DNA of 64,000 nt from JAFEDN01 sp963832945 (GCA_963832945.1 CAWHVV010000004.1:124001-188000); one strand, 5' to 3'; counted from the stretch's first letter, positions 33,637 to 43,149 are shown. Notes: generated by a model from the sequence alone, not told the origin. Translations and numbers: made by a program.

Positions 33637-35184
33637 ATGAAAAAATATGATAAACGGCTCAAGGAGCTAGAAAATCAGCTCAATAAACTCACCAAGGTTT
33701 ATCAAAAATCCGAAGAAAAAGAATTTACCCCTAAAAAAAAGGTATCCAGTCTCGGTAGAATTAAAAAAGATGAGTATGATAATCGCTTTGTGATTGTAAT
33801 AGCGACTGAAAAAGAATTGAAGGAGAATATCGCTGCAAAAAACCTAATGGATAAGATGTCTTCCTTATATTTAAAAATCAAAAAAAAACATCCTCGTTCT
33901 AACACAGCTTTAATAGCATACGATCCTGTCAAGGGTTTTCACGATAATGACTTAATTCTTTTACAAAATATTCGCGATAAAAATAAAAATACAAAAATTC
34001 ATATATGTGCTCATGGTCGCTCAGGTGAAGATACTCTATCTAGTTTAGGCGAGGATGTTAAGTTAAATTCAGATGAGCAGAGTTCAATTCTCAAAAAAAT
34101 ATTACCTCAAAATCTTGAATCACAAAAAATCACTATTGATCTTATAGCTTGCAGAGCAGCCAAAGTAGGGGATAATTTGCAACTCAGTTTAGCACAGCGT
34201 TTGATTCACAAATTACCTCTTAATATAAAATTAATAGCAAGAAATGAAGTTGTATCTGTTATGGAAGGATTTGTAGAAACGTTTATACCTAAGGGATCGA
34301 GTGAAAAGGAAATAAATGAAACACTAAATATATACCTGCATAATCATGCTGCATTTTATGAACTGGCAAACCAATTAGTAAAATTAGAAGCAGAATTAGA
34401 AAATGAAGTAAATGGAAAATATGCATCAACTTTGGAACTATCCCAAACTTTGATGAACATGCAGATTCTAAAAAACAGTTTTATTGAAAGTATTAAGATA
34501 TTTAATGCTAGTAATTATGTCTGGAAAGCACCAGGTTCGAAACTCATTTTTTCTCGTGAGGAAAAAAATGAGGTTAGTATTGAATATTATGTAAATAACG
34601 ATAAAACATTACCTGCTTTATCAGGCGCTATTCAATTTGGACATTTTCAATTTTTAAAACACTTATTGCAAAATCATAAAATACGAACGCAATTTGAGTC
34701 AAACATATATCAATATTTGATTGATGCTCTAAACAGCAACAAAGAAAGCGTGGCCGTGGAATTATTATCTCTGAAGAAAAATCCTTTGCAGAGTCACACA
34801 ATAGTTGATTTATTTATTACGGCGATTTTAAAAAATAATCATGAATTATGCAAAATTTTGATTGATGAGAAACAATGTGGTTCCAACGAACTGATTCAAG
34901 TAAAAGAAAAATTAAATGAAAACAAAAATTTAGGTGAGACACTACAAAAATCTTATTCTGCGTTTATTGATGACTTAGCTGTAGATAAATTCATATCCGC
35001 CTATTATAATAAAACAGGTATATTTTTCAATTTTTGGAGTCCCATGGCTAGCAGGATTAGAAATAGATCAACCCAACCACTCAAAATCGAAGATATCGTA
35101 GATATGGGCTCTTCCAAAGAATCTGGTAAAAAAACTCGTACTATGCAAGTCTGCAATGAAATTGGTTTTACAAGGCGCATCTAA
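33637..35184 (+). CDS. Clan CD (caspase/C80-fold)-like protease effector candidate
   Basis: 515 residues. Residues about 48-220 look like a clan CD peptidase: a strand FVIVIATEKE, then KIHICAHGRSG with a candidate catalytic His126, then ITIDLIACRAAK with a candidate nucleophile Cys172, each at the end of a predicted strand as in C80 and CHAT proteases. An N-terminal coiled coil (1-30) precedes it. The C-terminal half is helical, with ankyrin-like segments (LPALSGAIQFGHFQFLKHLL and the region near 400-425). No signal peptide. It is a single gene with long AT-rich flanks. The protease assignment is from motif spacing only; a pseudo-enzyme is possible. Confidence 0.6.
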   Translation: MKKYDKRLKELENQLNKLTKVYQKSEEKEFTPKKKVSSLGRIKKDEYDNRFVIVIATEKELKENIAAKNLMDKMSSLYLKIKKKHPRSNTALIAYDPVKGFHDNDLILLQNIRDKNKNTKIHICAHGRSGEDTLSSLGEDVKLNSDEQSSILKKILPQNLESQKITIDLIACRAAKVGDNLQLSLAQRLIHKLPLNIKLIARNEVVSVMEGFVETFIPKGSSEKEINETLNIYLHNHAAFYELANQLVKLEAELENEVNGKYASTLELSQTLMNMQILKNSFIESIKIFNASNYVWKAPGSKLIFSREEKNEVSIEYYVNNDKTLPALSGAIQFGHFQFLKHLLQNHKIRTQFESNIYQYLIDALNSNKESVAVELLSLKKNPLQSHTIVDLFITAILKNNHELCKILIDEKQCGSNELIQVKEKLNENKNLGETLQKSYSAFIDDLAVDKFISAYYNKTGIFFNFWSPMASRIRNRSTQPLKIEDIVDMGSSKESGKKTRTMQVCNEIGFTRRI

Positions 35185-35245
35185 AATTTTTACAGCTATG
35201 CTAGTGAATTTAGAAACTGGTTATGTCTTTGTTTTAATAAGTTTT

Positions 35246-36433
35246 TTAATTTTTGTTGTCGGCTCTGACCCTGTCAATTGCCTCTCTTGCATAATTCCAG
35301 GCAATTCGTTCCTGCTCTAAACGGATACGTTCGCCCCAACGATTTTGTTTAATTCCCTGATAAACAGCTTGCTCAACGGGAGTTAATTCAGGCAAAAAGG
35401 TTGCAGTATGCGGCTGTTTTTCTTCCACCCATAACGATTGGTATTTTAATAAAGTTTTTTCATCCATTAATATCGATTGAAGTGTCGGTAAATAAGAACG
35501 TGCTCGATTTAAAATAGCAAAACCATGCGTATCTAAATCTCCCCAATAAAAACTTTGTCCACATGTCACCCAAGGTAAACGGGATAATATATCCACCTGA
35601 TAACCTAATCCCATAAAAACCACGGTGTCAGGGATATCAAAAAATGCCAGACCAGTTTGTAGGTTTTCAACTATAAAAACACGGGTAGCCGAAAAATTGA
35701 TATTTGCTAATTCTTCCCACGGAGCCGTTATATCTCTTAATCCTCCGATTTTTTGACGTAATTTGGGGTCTAAAATTAAAAAACGTACCAGACGCGGTGG
35801 CTCTTTCAAACCACAGCGTTGTAAAAAATCAGCATCACCATGGTTATTCATTTGTAAGTGAGTTAAAAGAGCATTCACTATTTTTTTATGACCTTCGAGC
35901 CACTTGCTGTCCATTCCGGGAATAGGTAATTGTCGTGGATAAAGGTTTGAACCAGGGTTGTTAATTAACCATTTTAATAAAGTAATAAGTCGTTCGAAAT
36001 CAACATCAGTATAGTCGGCTAAGACACTAAAATTTTTCGCTAATGATGATGCTAAAAGAGGCCAATGGGCTAAAAGCATTTGATAGCGAGAGTATGCTCT
36101 TTGCCAGCGAAGGGTCTCGCCAATCCAGGTGCTCACTTCGAGCGGATTATGTAACAGTAATACGGCAGGTAAATATTGGCTCCCTAATGTATGCCAGCGA
36201 ATTTCTCGCCACAACAATTGGCCTGCACCATGCCACTTTTTCCAGGTCGAAACCCACGCATGAATGCCTTCAGGCTGATGTAATGCAATGTGTTCTTGTG
36301 GAATACCTAAACGAATTTCCAGGGGCCAGTGATCCGGGTTTGTTGGATTGCTTAGCCAATCGCCGCAGTATCGTTGAAAACAGCGTGTTAATTTTTCTCG
36401 AACATCATCAGGTAACTTCACAGTAATTCCCAC
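35246..36433 (-). CDS. jetD: Wadjet system nuclease subunit JetD
   Basis: JetD is the Toprim-fold nuclease that cuts small circular plasmids once the JetABC motor has sensed them. The 395 residues comprise an N-terminal DUF3322 region (to about 190) and a C-terminal DUF2220/Toprim region. Acidic residues typical of Toprim are seen in RVFIVENLQTGLAF near residue 262 (Glu) and FYWGDLDTHGFAI near 310 (D-x-D). It is the last gene of jetABCD, 30 bases after jetC. Confidence 0.9.
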   Translation of the reverse strand: MGITVKLPDDVREKLTRCFQRYCGDWLSNPTNPDHWPLEIRLGIPQEHIALHQPEGIHAWVSTWKKWHGAGQLLWREIRWHTLGSQYLPAVLLLHNPLEVSTWIGETLRWQRAYSRYQMLLAHWPLLASSLAKNFSVLADYTDVDFERLITLLKWLINNPGSNLYPRQLPIPGMDSKWLEGHKKIVNALLTHLQMNNHGDADFLQRCGLKEPPRLVRFLILDPKLRQKIGGLRDITAPWEELANINFSATRVFIVENLQTGLAFFDIPDTVVFMGLGYQVDILSRLPWVTCGQSFYWGDLDTHGFAILNRARSYLPTLQSILMDEKTLLKYQSLWVEEKQPHTATFLPELTPVEQAVYQGIKQNRWGERIRLEQERIAWNYAREAIDRVRADNKN

Positions 36434-36463
36434 GGAGTTAGGGCTTGTCAGCTAGCATACAAA

Positions 36464-39400
36464 TCAGGAAGCAATTTCCGCGTCAGCGGAAATTGAAATT
36501 GCTGGAAGACGTAAACGTTGATGTTCCCGATCATAATCAATCAACAAAATAGCTGAATGACGCCGATCACTGATATCGACAAAACAGGCGCCGCCGATAA
36601 AAGGTTCCAAAGTCATAACAGCGCGTAGCGGCGTGGCTACAATCATCTGAAAACCAAAATTAGTGAAAATATTCATAGCTAAGGTAGTAAATTCATTATC
36701 AGCTTTATCAAAGGCTTCATCTAAAATCACCGGGGCATACATGGGTGCGCCTAAATGATGACCCCCTAATTGATAGCGCAGCGCCGCCGCCAAACAGGTC
36801 GTCGCTAATTTTTGCCGCTGCCCACCGGATTTGCCGGCGCCACTTCGATATACTTCTACTTCAAAACCTTTGGTATCAATTTCACGCGCAATAAATTCGA
36901 CGTGTTGTCTTACATCCAAAACACATTCACGCCAGCGCTTTTGTTCGCTATCCTGGCTCCCCAAACGATTGACTAATTCTTGCATCGTTGCAAAACGTGC
37001 TTCGGCTAAAGCTCGGTCATCGCCTAGCGCATAAGCTAAAATTTCTTGTACGGTTTGTTTAAACTCTTTTACCTCTACTAATTGCCGATCTTTGACTTCA
37101 ATACGCAAATGGGTGCCCGGATTAAACGGCGCTTGACCAAGGCTTTCATTCACTAAATCCATCCGCTCTAGAATGGCTTTACGAGCCTGATTGAGACGTG
37201 AAGCTAAATCGGCCATATTTTGATGGCTCTGGCTTTGTAATAACTCAAAAAACCTGTGCTCATAAGCAGGTAGGCCGTCCGTTTCTAACCGGGTCAGTTT
37301 AGCGAAATAATCTTGCGCGCTAAACATGCTCGTATCCATATCGCCCGCATCCATAGGCCAGGATCGTTTAAAATCAGCAAAACTACTTTCAATGATACGT
37401 TCATTTTTATTAATATCCCGATTGATATCTTCCAGCTCTTTAACGATAGCTTGCAACACACTTGTGGTTAGGGAATCTAAATTTTCTAAACTAACCGGCT
37501 TTTTAAAATTGGCAAAGCGATCATCTAATTGTTGTTTTTGATAAGGTGTTAAAGGAATGATGCTGGGGTCCTGCTGTAACTGGGTAAGTTTTTCTTGATA
37601 CCTGTTAAAATTAGCAAGAGATGTCGAGTGTTCTACTTTTTTATTTCGTAAATCTTGATCGGCCTCGTCCACCTGGTTTTTCTGTTTTACTATTTTTTGA
37701 TTAATCTCTTTCAATGCTATATTGCCTTCGCGTACCGCAATTAATTGTTCATCAATATAAGAAATTCGTTCTAATAATGGCGCTACATTGATTTCCTGCC
37801 AGTTAATGTTGACTAGCGTTTGGCAGTGCATCGCCCTGGTGGCCTGGTTTTTATCTTTTTCAACCAGGATTTGAATTTTATGATTCAATTGGGCAATGGT
37901 ATCCGCTAATTGCTGTGCTTGCCGTTCAAATACAGACAGTTTTTCACGATTGTCAAAGCCTAATACCCAATAACGACGATCGTCTACTCGATAGCGATCA
38001 TCTTTCTCATGGCGGGTTTTATTATGTTTTATTTGTCCTTCGCGGGTTAAGGCGCGCTCGGCGCTGCGAAACGCGTGTAATGAATCGACGCATACGTAAT
38101 CGAAGCGTTGTTTCAATTCTGCTTGCAACCATTCAGTATACTGACCTGGTTTAACATTCACTTTAAAAATGAGTGAAGCGGGGTCGATAGGTTTTGCTTG
38201 CCAGGAGTTCACGTGTTTAGTACGGTAATAAACTATACGGCGCCCTAGATTAGTGACATTGAGATGATTGGATAATGAAGAATAATTTTTTTCATCTACC
38301 AATAATGAAAGTGCAAAACCATGCAGTAAACGCTCGATAGCGCCCTGCCAGGATGTTTCATCCGATTTGACTTCGATGAGTTCTCCCACAAAAGGCAATG
38401 AATTTTCTGTAATACCAATCGCAACGGAAATTTCTTTACGTAATTCTAACATTTCTGCTGGAATATTAGAGGGTTGTCGTTTTAATGCCTGTACTTCTTT
38501 CACCGTGTGAGTAAATTCTTTTTCAGTTTCCGCTTTTTGTCCGGCAAGTTGAAATTGTTGTTCGCGGCTTGTATCGCTGTGTTGTTTCCATTGCTCTAAT
38601 TCGTGATTGGCTTTTCCGATCATTTCGGCAAACGCTGTCGGTGACTCAGGCAGAAACCAGTTTAATTTTTCACAAGCAGCGGAAGCCTGAGTACGTTTAC
38701 GCAAGCATTCAGCGCGTTGGCCTTCCAAATTTCTTTTATCGGCTTCCCATTGTTCAATACGATCACCGCCGATTTGCCGATGCTGTTGTTCCAAATCGCG
38801 CAGCACAGTATTTTGATAATCCAGCTTAGCTTGAAAGCTTTGTATTTCAGCTTCAAGCCCATGAGTATGGATGGTTAATTCCGTAATTCTTTGTTTCAAT
38901 AATTCCATGCGGCGGATTTCCCGGTAATGCTCAACACCAGTCTGCAACTCATGCAAGCCATTACGCTGCTGTTGTAGACTCTGCAGGCTCTCATAACAAG
39001 TTCGTGCAGGTTCGAGCATTTGAATTTGTTGACGTGCAGTTACCACGGCTTGATGCGCTGCATTGAGTTCGCCGAATTCATTGACTAAGCGATCAGCCGC
39101 TGCAAAAGTTTCCGGTTTGTCCAGCATAAAATCGCGTAAAAACAGATTTAAATCACCCAGATTTTTTGCCGATTGGGTTTTATGCAGTAAGCGCAAGGCC
39201 ATTTCGCTTTCTATTCCCAGTAGTCTACAAAAGCGTTCACAGTAAGGGCGAAATTCATCGCGAATAAAAGCATCTGGCATGGCGGTTTTTAATTTTCTGA
39301 CATCGAAATCAGACGTACCAAAATTTTCCAGCTCACGTAAATCCAAAGCACGTTCAATGATAAGATAAAGCCGTTTTACCTCGGCAGAGCTATTCGAATT

Positions 39401-39826
39401 ACCTCGAATCCAAAATAGTTGCGTTAAGGTCACAGTTTGATTGAGAGAATTTTGATAAGTCAATGCCAAAGCTGACCAGGTGCTGCCTGATCGCAAATAT
39501 TGAGTTGCAATTTCGCCTGATGCATTATCTTTTTGATCTGCCCAGGCGCCGCGTAAATAGGTTAATAAATTACGATCGCGACCGGATTTTTCTGCTTCGC
39601 GAGCGGCAGCGTTAAAATCTATCCATCGTGCCGGTATTAATAATGCGGAGAAAGCATCCAATAGAGTCGATTTACCAGTACCTGAGCGGCCAACAAATAA
39701 AAAACCACGCTCTGAAATCGGAATATCATGGCGTCCCGAAAAAGTTCCCCAATTAAACACTTGCAAAGAGGATATACGAAATTGCTCTCTGGAAAATAAT
39801 TCAGTGGTTTGAAAGTGAGTATCCAT
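36464..39826 (-). CDS. jetC: Wadjet system SMC-like ATPase JetC
   Basis: JetC is the MukB/SMC-like motor of the Wadjet complex. From the ATG at 39826 (MDTHFQTTELFSREQF) it has 1120 residues. Walker A is GRSGTGKS at 46-53, followed by two long coiled-coil arms around a central hinge near residue 500-600. The signature region SGAGKSGGQRQKL and Walker B APVILDEAFDKAD lie in the last 150 residues. A longer reading into jetB (to 39967) is unlikely. The last 11 residues (ISISADAEIAS) and the stop come from a remnant of the dispersed repeat, which replaced the native end. Confidence 0.92.
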   Translation of the reverse strand: MDTHFQTTELFSREQFRISSLQVFNWGTFSGRHDIPISERGFLFVGRSGTGKSTLLDAFSALLIPARWIDFNAAAREAEKSGRDRNLLTYLRGAWADQKDNASGEIATQYLRSGSTWSALALTYQNSLNQTVTLTQLFWIRGNSNSSAEVKRLYLIIERALDLRELENFGTSDFDVRKLKTAMPDAFIRDEFRPYCERFCRLLGIESEMALRLLHKTQSAKNLGDLNLFLRDFMLDKPETFAAADRLVNEFGELNAAHQAVVTARQQIQMLEPARTCYESLQSLQQQRNGLHELQTGVEHYREIRRMELLKQRITELTIHTHGLEAEIQSFQAKLDYQNTVLRDLEQQHRQIGGDRIEQWEADKRNLEGQRAECLRKRTQASAACEKLNWFLPESPTAFAEMIGKANHELEQWKQHSDTSREQQFQLAGQKAETEKEFTHTVKEVQALKRQPSNIPAEMLELRKEISVAIGITENSLPFVGELIEVKSDETSWQGAIERLLHGFALSLLVDEKNYSSLSNHLNVTNLGRRIVYYRTKHVNSWQAKPIDPASLIFKVNVKPGQYTEWLQAELKQRFDYVCVDSLHAFRSAERALTREGQIKHNKTRHEKDDRYRVDDRRYWVLGFDNREKLSVFERQAQQLADTIAQLNHKIQILVEKDKNQATRAMHCQTLVNINWQEINVAPLLERISYIDEQLIAVREGNIALKEINQKIVKQKNQVDEADQDLRNKKVEHSTSLANFNRYQEKLTQLQQDPSIIPLTPYQKQQLDDRFANFKKPVSLENLDSLTTSVLQAIVKELEDINRDINKNERIIESSFADFKRSWPMDAGDMDTSMFSAQDYFAKLTRLETDGLPAYEHRFFELLQSQSHQNMADLASRLNQARKAILERMDLVNESLGQAPFNPGTHLRIEVKDRQLVEVKEFKQTVQEILAYALGDDRALAEARFATMQELVNRLGSQDSEQKRWRECVLDVRQHVEFIAREIDTKGFEVEVYRSGAGKSGGQRQKLATTCLAAALRYQLGGHHLGAPMYAPVILDEAFDKADNEFTTLAMNIFTNFGFQMIVATPLRAVMTLEPFIGGACFVDISDRRHSAILLIDYDREHQRLRLPAISISADAEIAS
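36466..36510. repeat. Repeat remnant at the 3' end of jetC
   Basis: AGGAAGCAATTTCCGCGTCA and its continuation GCGGAAATTGAAATTGCTGG resemble the terminal hairpin of the 216-bp element (AGGAAGCAATTGCCGCTG..AGCGGGAATTGCTG). It encodes the last codons of jetC in frame. Confidence 0.5.
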
Positions 39827-39833
39827 CGTTATT

Positions 39834-40490
39834 TTACCCTTCTGTCGCTGCGAGCTTTTGTTGGTACAAATGAGTGAGCGTGCTGATGATATCAGCAGAA
39901 AATAATAATTTGAGTGCAGGTGATATTTCGAATCGATCATTAGCAGAGTGCAGTTTTTGTAAGACATTATTCTTTTTTATTTTTTCGATGGCTGTTTCGA
40001 TTCGTTTAATAAATCCTGCGCGATCGGTATTAGTGGAGCGTTCGTATAAGGATAAATATTCCATAATTTCTTCAGTTGAAACCACTGCTCGTTCTCCTTG
40101 AGCCTCTGCTTGCATCAAGCGTTGCCGTAAGTAAAGTAACAGTATCGAATCAATAAACGTTAGTTGTACGCGCCGTAATAAACGCGGCATTGCCAGGTCA
40201 CCCATATCTGCCTGACGAGTAAAAGCCACTTGAATATCACGATCGATCACCAAATCAAGAAATAATTCAGCCAGACGACTGCGTATCACCGTTTCATCTT
40301 GTATCAACGCCGACCAGAGTTTAGAGTGGCGATGTGCATCAATAGAGGGACCCATTAAAAGTTGTACCAGCACGCGACGCGTTTCCAAAGGTAATTGTCC
40401 GCTATCGCCTGAAAATAACTGATCATTAAATTTCTGTTCGATATGATTAGTATCTTCTAAAATAACATTATTTTCTTCAACTGAGTTCAT
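39834..40490 (-). CDS. jetB: Wadjet system subunit JetB (DUF4194)
   Basis: JetB is the MukE-like subunit (DUF4194) that links the SMC ATPase to the kleisin. The 218 residues are mostly helical with winged-helix segments, including LVQLLMGPSIDAHRHSKLW and RSRLAELFLDLVIDRD, which are typical of the family. It overlaps jetA by 14 bases and is followed by jetC seven bases later. The identification rests on these motifs and on its fixed position between jetA and jetC. Confidence 0.9.
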   Translation of the reverse strand: MNSVEENNVILEDTNHIEQKFNDQLFSGDSGQLPLETRRVLVQLLMGPSIDAHRHSKLWSALIQDETVIRSRLAELFLDLVIDRDIQVAFTRQADMGDLAMPRLLRRVQLTFIDSILLLYLRQRLMQAEAQGERAVVSTEEIMEYLSLYERSTNTDRAGFIKRIETAIEKIKKNNVLQKLHSANDRFEISPALKLLFSADIISTLTHLYQQKLAATEG

Positions 40491-41937
40491 TTATCCTCTC
40501 TCGTAAAAAAAAGATTTTGGGAATACGGGCGCTGCGAGTTTCCTCCTGATCAGTTTTCCAGACAACAGGTTCTGTTAAATTAGCTTTAACACCGTGTCGG
40601 CTGCCTAATGCAATTAAACCTACAATACTGCCTAATCCTTGGGCCGCTGGGAATCGCTGTAAAACATCAGCAATAGATGCTTGTGATTGCAATTGCAATA
40701 CGGCCCGGATATTCACTTTTAAAGTATGAAAATCAATTTCTGATTGGGAAATTAATTCGCTAATTCTCTCCAGGTTAATAGGAAGGCTTTCTCCTTCTTG
40801 CATCGGTGTAGGTAATGCTTGTAAGGAAGGATCATGTAGTACCCATTGAGAAATCGAGCGTACACGACTACTGGTTAATTCAAGTGTATATTGTAATGTC
40901 TCTGCAGTTTTTACTTTATCTTTGAGTATAAGTGCTGCATGTTGTGCTTCTTTTAGCAATTGATTGAGACGGCGTTGTTCCAGGTATTCACGGCTTTGTA
41001 CGAAGTGTCGTAAACTGCGTGCAAAGGTCTGTAAAACTTCATGAACCTTACCACCTTTCTCTAAAAGAACGCCAGTTAAATTGCGTAAAAACTTGCGTTC
41101 TCTGACTGACAATTGTAAAGCAAACTCACGCGACATAATGTTTACAAGCGCTTCTTCTACAATCGCACTTTGTTCAGGATCAATGAGTAAACGCCAGAAG
41201 GCTTTAAAAGTTCTACCGGCGTCGCTTTCTTCAATTAAATCAATGCCGGCAAACAAGGAATTCAATATAGGTGCTCTACTTTCTTCATTATCCATCAGGC
41301 GGCCACGTAAGTCCCGATTTAAGTTTTCGAATTGATCGCGCACTCGTCGAAAATCGCTCGTCAAATCATCCGTTAATGTGATAATTTCACGGGCGCGTTC
41401 TAGAGCTGTTTCTACAGGCAGTACGCGCATTTGACCTTTATTGATAGCATCAATGGCTTTATCCAATCGCTCTTGTTCGGCATAGAGGCGGTCTAAACGT
41501 CGAAATTTGTCATCATCTGTATCTTCAGACAAGCGTACTAGAGCGTCAAGCACTAAAGTTAATCGGCTTTCCGTAGCAGCCCTATGAGGTTGCTCTACAC
41601 TAGACATAAAACGGATGACGTGAGTGGCTGCAGTTGAAAGCTCATAAACTTCTTCTTTAGTATTGGCAGGGAAACGTCGTTCCAAATAACCATCCGCTAA
41701 CCAATTGGCAATATAGGTTTGAGCAGTTTGTGGTAAATCCTCTCCTTTTGCGCGGAGTTCTTCTAAATCTCTGCTTAACCGGTCTTGGAATGTAGAAGCA
41801 GGTAAGCTTTTTTGATCTTCATATAAATGCGTTTGCAGTAGACCGATAATAATGGGACTGTTATTTGCAGCCAAAAGCCGCCATAAGGGTTCTGACCGCA
41901 TTCGGTGGTAAATGGCGATTATTTTATTCGCTTTCAT
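40477..41937 (-). CDS. jetA: Wadjet system kleisin-like subunit JetA (DUF3375)
   Basis: JetA is the MukF-like kleisin (DUF3375) of the Wadjet complex. The 486 residues begin with a winged-helix region (RSEPLWRLLAANNSPIIIGLL, first 20: RSEPLWRLLAANNSPIIIGL), continue with ADGYLERRFPANTKEEVYEL, and have a helical middle with RRVRDQFENLNRDLRGRL. It is the first gene of the operon. A 216-bp element with a fresh target duplication lies 54 bases upstream of its start, in the promoter region, so expression may have changed. Confidence 0.92.
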   Translation of the reverse strand: MKANKIIAIYHRMRSEPLWRLLAANNSPIIIGLLQTHLYEDQKSLPASTFQDRLSRDLEELRAKGEDLPQTAQTYIANWLADGYLERRFPANTKEEVYELSTAATHVIRFMSSVEQPHRAATESRLTLVLDALVRLSEDTDDDKFRRLDRLYAEQERLDKAIDAINKGQMRVLPVETALERAREIITLTDDLTSDFRRVRDQFENLNRDLRGRLMDNEESRAPILNSLFAGIDLIEESDAGRTFKAFWRLLIDPEQSAIVEEALVNIMSREFALQLSVRERKFLRNLTGVLLEKGGKVHEVLQTFARSLRHFVQSREYLEQRRLNQLLKEAQHAALILKDKVKTAETLQYTLELTSSRVRSISQWVLHDPSLQALPTPMQEGESLPINLERISELISQSEIDFHTLKVNIRAVLQLQSQASIADVLQRFPAAQGLGSIVGLIALGSRHGVKANLTEPVVWKTDQEETRSARIPKIFFLRERINELS

Positions 41938-41991
41938 CAGTCGGGCCTATTTCGTAGTTTTATCCTGAACTCAATAAATGGTATTGTTCCG

Positions 41992-42207
41992 CAGCAATTC
42001 CCGCTGGGTACAGCGGCAATTGCTTCCTATTTATATCCTGCGCTCGGCGGAGCCGATGCTCGGAATGAAGGGGGAGCGCTGCGCGCTGCTCCCCCTTGCG
42101 AACCCCCATCGCGCAGAGAATTTTCTACGAAAATTATTTTTCTTTATGAAAAATTAACCATATATTTCATATACTTAAATTTATTTTATTCCCAGCGGGA
42201 ATTGCTG
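41992..42207. mobile_element. 216-bp MITE-like element, intact copy 3, upstream of jetA
   Basis: Exactly 216 bases with perfect 17-bp terminal inverted repeats (CAGCAATTCCCGCTGGG / CCCAGCGGGAATTGCTG). Direct repeats ATTGTTCCG at 41983-41991 and 42208-42216 are a 9-bp target duplication. Internal hairpins: GGGGGAGC..GCTCCCCC and AATTTTCTACGAAAATT. There is no coding capacity of its own. Confidence 0.9.
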
Positions 42208-42360
42208 ATTGTTCCGCAGGTTTTTTCTAAGAAAAAAATATTTATAGGCATTTTATCTGAATATGTTGATGAACAATAGGTGAGTATTGATAAATAGATA
42301 ATTAATACCTTTATGGAGGGGTGAGGAAAATAAAAAAATCCTGAACGAAACCAAACAACG

Positions 42361-42397
42361 AAAAATAATCATTCTCAGTTCGCCCAGGATTATTTTT
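42361..42397. terminator. Bidirectional terminator-like hairpin
   Basis: AAAAATAATC and GATTATTTTT are inverted repeats about 17 bases apart, with T runs on both strands. It sits at the end of the small minus-strand gene at 42398. Confidence 0.5.
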
Positions 42398-42661
42398 TTA
42401 TAAAGGCTGTTCAGGTTCGGTGTAGGTTGCCATCACGGTTTTAAGTTGGTGTTGTGCGATGGTGTTCCAATCATCCAGCATAGAGAACAGTTGCAGGCAT
42501 TGCGCTTGCTCGATGTGCTCAGTGTGACTGGTGATGCCCAGGGCGGACAGCAGCTGTGCTTTTTCCAAACAGTCTTCAATAATTTCCAGAGGTGTTAAAC
42601 CTCGATGCGAAGGTAGGACGAACGATGAATTTTCAGATACAATGGTTTTAACGATGATCAA
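42398..42661 (-). CDS. Small hypothetical protein
   Basis: 87 residues, acidic, with a helical middle (LTPLEIIEDCLEKAQLLSAL) and HIEQAQCLQLFSMLDDWNTI. No signal peptide or membrane segment. I do not recognise it with confidence. The reading from TTG at 42661 places the start right after CAGGAG, too close for a normal site, so the true start may be a few codons downstream or a rare codon. The hairpin after the stop supports a real transcript. Confidence 0.5.
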   Translation of the reverse strand: MIIVKTIVSENSSFVLPSHRGLTPLEIIEDCLEKAQLLSALGITSHTEHIEQAQCLQLFSMLDDWNTIAQHQLKTVMATYTEPEQPL

Positions 42662-43149
42662 CTCCTGAGTTAGTTGGCTGTGGCTAGTCCTGGTTGCGGT
42701 GTTGGTGCACTGCGCCGGGACGCTTCAGTGAAGTCTCTGCCTTTGCACCCAGAAATCCAAGGCAGGGCGGAGACTTCCCCTTAATGGGTACCTTAGCAGA
42801 AGTCCCCTTGGGTCGTAACGTCCTGTCCCTAACGTTTTTTTGGACAGAAAATTTTTTCAGAATCATTCCTTTGACTTGTCCCGCTTGTCTCGTCAAAATA
42901 GATAATAAATATATTTAATTTCAATAGCTTATTAATTTTAGTATTGATCGTATCTATCGCATAATTTGATATTAATATGATACCGCGTGCTTTCCCTTAA
43001 TGGTGGTATTTTGAAAATATAAGCTGATCACTGCTTGGCGGGGGTTGGCTTTTTTTATTTGGGTAGTACAATTAGTCCATTACTAAACTTAGACTCAATA
43101 ATTTCGAAATTTTTTTAATTGCTTTTCCCATAATTTAAGTTAGAGGTGT
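42662..43149. other. Gene-free region upstream of the kinase gene
   Basis: It holds an inverted repeat at 42730-42777 (GAAGTCTCTGCCTT / AAGGCAGGGCGGAGACTTC) and the shared motif ATACCGCGTGCTTT at 42980-42993. Two overlapping short ORFs on opposite strands (42684-42896, 42694-42918) fall on the inverted repeat and look spurious. The last 150 bases are AT-rich and probably carry the promoter of the kinase gene. Confidence 0.5.
42730..42777. repeat. Inverted repeat (hairpin) of unknown role
   Basis: GAAGTCTC-TGCCTT pairs with AAGGCA..GAGACTTC around a 16-base loop. It is unrelated to the 216-bp family. No T run follows, so it is not a standard terminator. Confidence 0.5.

Noticed and set aside
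42684..42918. Two overlapping short ORFs on opposite strands
   Set aside because: Both lie on an inverted repeat, have no ribosome binding site and no protein-like composition.
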